Position numbers and translations under genes: made by a program
NCBI GenBank assembly: GCA_910578935.1
Contig: CAJTSM010000005.1
Coordinates: 88,215 to 152,214, forward strand
Reading direction: 5' to 3'
DNA: 64,000 nt
From: an uncultured Oscillibacter sp.
Lineage (GTDB): Bacteria > Bacillota > Clostridia > Oscillospirales > Oscillospiraceae
Shown: positions 61,203-64,000 of the stretch, piece after piece
How the letters are laid out: each line of letters opens with the position of its first letter
How positions within the stretch are numbered: position 1 is the first letter of the stretch
The notes under the pieces: generated by a model
The model's input: only the letters and a program-made list of their open reading frames with translations
What the model was told of the DNA's origin: nothing
The model's database searches: none

Positions 61203-62429
61203 ATGAAACGAATATTGTCCCTGGTCCTGGCCCTGATCCTGTGCACCGGCCTTGCCGTCCCTGCCCTGGCGGCGGATTTTTCCGACGTGCCCCCGTCCCA
61301 CAACTTCTATCCCGCCGTCGCTGACTGTTCGTCCAAGGGCATTGTCGGCGGCTACCCCGACAGCACGTTCCGGCCCTCCGCCACCGTTACCCGCTCCAAC
61401 TTCTGCGTCATGCTCTCCCGTGCGTTCTATCCCAGCGACATTACCAGGTATACCAACGACTTCACCACATCTTTCGGTTCGTTCTACCCCAACTATCTCG
61501 CGCTGAAGAACAACTTCATCTGGAACAACGTCAGCTTTGATACCGATGATATTTACGATTCCGGCTTCGCCGCGAGTATGAATCTCGGTATCTCCCGGTA
61601 CGACATGGCCCAGCTCATGACGAACATTATGAACGCCAGGGGTTTTGCCGCCGGAGAGGCCGAAAAGAACGCCGCCGCCTCTAAGATTACGGACTATTCC
61701 AGCGTCCCCGGCCAGTACCGCGACGCCGTAGCCAACGTGTATGCCCTCGGCGTCATCGGCGGTTATTCCGACGGTTCTTTTAACGGCGGCGGCATCATGA
61801 ACCGCGGTCAAGCCGCCGCTGTCATTTACCGCATGACACAGGCCGTTCCTGTCGAAGTCCCCGCGCCGGAAACCCCCGCTGTCCCAGCACCGGAGACACC
61901 GGAAGCCCCCGCGCCGGAAACTCCCAGCACTCCTGCTGCTGGTACTCTGACCAACGGCAAGCCCATCACGGTCGAGAACGTGACGGAACTCATGAACGAG
62001 CTGCGGGCCCAGTATCCGAGCAAAACCGACGCTGGGACATACAGCGGCGGACCGATGACTATTCGCAAAATTACCAACAAATATAGCGTTGATACCGGTG
62101 GAATCGTCAGCACCAGCGCCGGCTGCGGCGGATGGGCCGCCCGGGTATTCGACTATATCTTCGACAAGAATGTCACCTTCCGGCAGGTCAGCTATGACGA
62201 AGCCCGTATCGGTGACCTTCTCATCGAAGTAGACAGTCAAGGATATCTGGCGCATGTTGCCATCGTCAGTGCCAGAAAGACTGTCAATGGTCGCCCCAAT
62301 CAGGTTTGCACCACTGATGCAAACTATGGTGGTGGTGCAAACATCATGACATGGGACCTGGGTTGTGCAGACCCTGACAAGTATGGTTTCGACTTCACCT
62401 ACGACATCTACACCGTATATCCCGACTAA
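61203..62429 (+). CDS. SLH-anchored putative cysteine amidase/peptidase
   Basis: 408 residues. ATG 61203 behind AAGGAGAGGT. Signal peptide (about 1-24, ALA), SLH repeats (about 25-70: FSDVPPSHNFYPAVADCSSK; about 155-205: GVIGGYSDGSFNGGG), a linker of three PAPETP repeats (about 225-250), and a C-terminal domain with Cys308 (SAGCGGWAARVFDY), GDLLIEV and His351 (LAHVAIVSA), the pattern of NlpC/P60 or CHAP-type hydrolases. It is the main cargo of the element; it may modify the host wall or another cell's wall. Catalysis is inferred from the Cys/His placement only. Confidence 0.78.
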   Translation: MKRILSLVLALILCTGLAVPALAADFSDVPPSHNFYPAVADCSSKGIVGGYPDSTFRPSATVTRSNFCVMLSRAFYPSDITRYTNDFTTSFGSFYPNYLALKNNFIWNNVSFDTDDIYDSGFAASMNLGISRYDMAQLMTNIMNARGFAAGEAEKNAAASKITDYSSVPGQYRDAVANVYALGVIGGYSDGSFNGGGIMNRGQAAAVIYRMTQAVPVEVPAPETPAVPAPETPEAPAPETPSTPAAGTLTNGKPITVENVTELMNELRAQYPSKTDAGTYSGGPMTIRKITNKYSVDTGGIVSTSAGCGGWAARVFDYIFDKNVTFRQVSYDEARIGDLLIEVDSQGYLAHVAIVSARKTVNGRPNQVCTTDANYGGGANIMTWDLGCADPDKYGFDFTYDIYTVYPD

Positions 62430-62434
62430 ATCGC

Positions 62435-62477
62435 AAAACTGGCCCACACGTTGTAAAACGTGTGGGCCAGTTTTTTT
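62435..62477 (+). terminator. terminator of the SLH/amidase gene
   Basis: AAAACTGGCCCACACGTT (62435-62452) pairs perfectly with 62457-62474, then T7. Confidence 0.93.
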
Positions 62478-62554
62478 CAAATAAAGTCTTATCCCCCCAA
62501 AATGAAATACACCCCTGGCAGATAGCACAGAGAGAAGCCAGCGTCAAGGGCCGT

Positions 62555-62597
62555 AAAAAAATTTCCGGGTTGCGTAAGTGCCCGGAAATTTTTTTTA
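62555..62597. terminator. second, bidirectional terminator
   Basis: AAAAAAATTTCCGGG (62555-62569) pairs with 62581-62596 which continues in T8. The A-run on the left makes it work both ways. It isolates the two cargo genes from each other. Confidence 0.8.
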
Positions 62598-62714
62598 CTT
62601 TCCGCTTCGCTCCACCCTTGACCCTGTCTGCTCTTTGTGCGCAAGGAGGCCAACCGAAATCGCCGCAGCCGATTTCGGCAAGGCCGACAACGTTGATTTT
62701 GGGAGGATACAGCT

Positions 62715-63362
62715 ATGAAGCAGACGATTAAGACCAGCAGGACAGCCGGGTATCTGGAGAAAATTTTCAGGGCGCTAAATGAGCATTATTTCAGCGGGGT
62801 TATCGAGGAACCCGTTATTACCATCCAGAGTACCCCCAGGGCCTACGGGCATGTCACCGTGGCTAAGGCATGGCAGAGGGCGGACGGCGGACAAAGGCAT
62901 GAGCTTAACATCGGAGCCGGGACGCTGGACCGTCCCATAGAAAACGTGACGGCTACCGTGCTTCATGAAATGGTCCATCTTTATAATTTGCAAACCGGCG
63001 TACAGGACACCAGCCGGGACGGGGCCTACCACAACAAGAAATTTCGTGACGCCGCCGAGGCAAGGGATCTGCATATCAGCTATGACAGCCGTATCGGGTG
63101 GAGCATTACCGAACCCACGGACGCGCTAATCGAGTTCATCATCTCCCAGGGCTGGGACGATATTATGATGAACCGGAAAGCGGGCTTTTCCATGCGGGGC
63201 GTGGGAGGACCGGGAGCAAAAGGAGGCGTCACCCCTCCGGCTACGGGCAGGACTTCCAGCACACGGAAGGTTGCTTGCCCCTGCTGTGGGCAGAGCGTCC
63301 GGGCTACCAAAAAGGTCAACATTATTTGCGGGGACTGCTTGGTCCCTATGGCGGAGGTTTGA
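62715..63362 (+). CDS. SprT-like zinc metalloprotease
   Basis: 215 residues. ATG 62715 behind GGGAGGATACAGCT. SprT/Spartan-type core with HExxH (His84, Glu85, His88) and a third His (106 in AYHNKKF), and a C-terminal zinc ribbon (CPCCGQSVRATKK and CGDC). Similar genes are common in ICEs and phages; eukaryotic Spartan digests DNA-protein crosslinks, which suggests removal of protein from element DNA, but this is not shown in bacteria. Last gene before attR. Confidence 0.9.
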   Translation: MKQTIKTSRTAGYLEKIFRALNEHYFSGVIEEPVITIQSTPRAYGHVTVAKAWQRADGGQRHELNIGAGTLDRPIENVTATVLHEMVHLYNLQTGVQDTSRDGAYHNKKFRDAAEARDLHISYDSRIGWSITEPTDALIEFIISQGWDDIMMNRKAGFSMRGVGGPGAKGGVTPPATGRTSSTRKVACPCCGQSVRATKKVNIICGDCLVPMAEV

Positions 63363-63376
63363 ACGTGTAGATTCAA

Positions 63377-63421
63377 AAAGAGACAGGGGGCCGGGTTTGG
63401 CCTCCTGTTCTCTTTCGTTTT
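63377..63421 (+). terminator. terminator of the sprT-like gene
   Basis: AAAGAGACAGGGGGCC pairs with 63399-63415 with one bulge, then CGTTTTTT. Confidence 0.8.
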
Positions 63422-63593
63422 TTGTACGTCCGCATGGCCTTGAGTTTCCCTTATTTTTTCCCTTAATGGCTTAATTTAAGCCGGGACCGCTTGTGATTAG
63501 GTAACACATGGAAAACGCTGGACCTGTTGCAATTAAAGGCTTTCGGGACTAGGCGGGATTTGCTGGGAAAACCGAAAAAGCCCTGAAAAGAAA

Positions 63594-63616
63594 TTCAAGC
63601 CCTGTCTCCGCAACCA
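63594..63616. repeat. attR: copy of tRNA-fMet 3' end
   Basis: TTCAAGCCCTG...CGCAACCA, one base different from attL (C for T). Only the T-arm and acceptor part of the tRNA are present, so it is not a gene. Nothing else is recognised between 63422 and 63593. Confidence 0.88.
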
Positions 63617-63617
63617 G

Positions 63618-63655
63618 AAAAACAGCTGTTTTCTTATTGGAAACGGCTGTTTTTA
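63618..63655 (+). terminator. displaced terminator of the tRNA operon
   Basis: AAAACAGCTGTTT pairs with AAACGGCTGTTTT (one G-U) and runs into T5. It directly follows attR, where the host sequence next to the tRNA would continue. Confidence 0.75.
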
Positions 63656-63681
63656 TAACTTTTTGAGGGACTTATATTTTT

Positions 63682-63734
63682 AGAGGAACCCCGCTTTTCG
63701 AACTGTTTTTTCGAAAAACGGGGTTCCTCTTTTG
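63682..63734 (+). terminator. strong hairpin terminator
   Basis: AGAGGAACCCCG (63682-63693) pairs perfectly with 63719-63730, with inner TTTTCGA/TCGAAAA pairing, then TTTTG. AGAGGAACC also occurs in the dispersed repeats at 12310 and 36257. Confidence 0.7.
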
Positions 63735-63820
63735 CCTAATCCATTGCTATATCGGGGTTTCAGAGATTCTATCACATGGGCGGTGTTTTCTAAAACTTTC
63801 AAAATGCAAAACTAATATTT

Positions 63821-64000
63821 TTACTTGAGGCCGCTATATGGACTCTGCTTTTGCGCAAAACGCTTCCGGTAAATGTCCTCAAACGCCGGCGGCGTCTTAA
63901 TAATTCGGCGTTTTATGTGTTGGGATCTCATTGCAAAACCGAATATACTCTACAACACTCTTTCGGAAATGCTGCTCAAAAGTGTACTCCCGGCAATATG
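63821..64000 (-). pseudogene. broken tail of an IS3-like transposase (runs off the window)
   Basis: Minus strand reads REYTFEQHFRKSVVEYIRFC then NEIPTHKTPNY before a stop; one extra T after NY shifts the frame, and the other frame continues KTPPAFEDIYRKRFAQ to SGLK and a stop (TAA at 63823-63821). Joined, this gives the C-terminal pattern of IS3-type OrfB (YIxFxNE, K-TP, FE). The frame is broken within the window, so it is not functional. Terminal repeats of the IS are not recognised. 63735-63820 holds no gene. Confidence 0.55.

Larger units (their letters stand above)
55620..63616. mobile_element. integrated element at tRNA-fMet, about 8.0 kb
   Basis: Bounded by a 23-bp direct repeat of the tRNA 3' end. 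Left end: integrase, excisionase-like protein, Rep, FtsK-type translocase and a small protein, all minus strand from one promoter. Right end: two plus-strand genes (SLH/amidase, SprT-like) after an 850-nt intergenic block with hairpins. Rep plus FtsK without relaxase or type IV secretion genes suggests a mobilisable or plasmid-derived element using host or helper functions. The displaced host terminator of the tRNA operon lies right after attR. Confidence 0.85.

Overview
The window looks like chromosome of a high-GC, anaerobic, spore-forming Clostridia of the Oscillospiraceae type (Flavonifractor, Lawsonibacter, Oscillibacter and Dysosmobacter are comparable; I cannot choose among them). The grounds are SLH-domain surface proteins, SpoIIP and SpoIID, strong AGGAGG ribosome sites, an arginine deiminase set, ATP-type PEP carboxykinase, YesM/YesN-type regulation and many small palindromic intergenic repeats. 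This placement is inferred from gene content, not from a database search.

Left part (1-12.4 kb): the 5' part of a large SLH surface protein, then two operons read rightwards. The first encodes a heterodimeric ABC exporter with one degenerate ATP site. The second encodes an Fe3+-transport-type ABC importer (fused permease, ATPase, lipoprotein receptor) followed by a small membrane protein, a HAD phosphatase and a VOC protein. Both have near-consensus sigma-A promoters and the same LacI-type operator (CGCAAACGTTTG core) just downstream of the start site, so one regulator probably controls both. Its gene is not in the window.

Middle (12.4-43.7 kb): arginine deiminase, ornithine carbamoyltransferase and a YfcC-type carrier on the minus strand; spoIIP; the operon yfmF-yfmH-lgt-folD; a probable 0.2-kb small RNA with its own promoter and terminator; an SLH protein; an acyl-ACP thioesterase; a split ThrE-type exporter; exonuclease III; a response regulator-histidine kinase-HtrA operon; spoIID; an aminotransferase with a radical SAM protein; pckA; an SLH/GH18-like protein; a D,D-carboxypeptidase; galM.

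43.7-54.5 kb is a minus-strand galactose/glucose locus: mglB, mglA and mglC, a YesN-type regulator, an RsiV-like lipoprotein, a YesM-type kinase, a membrane-anchored sugar-binding protein and a second MglB-like lipoprotein. galM converges on it from the other side. It looks like uptake plus extracytoplasmic sensing of one sugar.

54.7-64 kb: an HPr-like protein, a 48-residue protein, tRNA-Leu and initiator tRNA-fMet, then an integrated mobile element of about 8.0 kb bounded by a 23-bp repeat of the tRNA-fMet 3' end. It carries an integrase, an excisionase-like HTH protein, a Rep with an HUH endonuclease and a helicase-like domain, an FtsK-type translocase, an SLH-anchored putative cysteine amidase with a structured leader, and an SprT-like metalloprotease. 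A broken IS3-like transposase tail closes the window. Several families of small inverted-repeat elements are scattered through the window; in two cases the element end supplies the TAG stop codon of the neighbouring gene.
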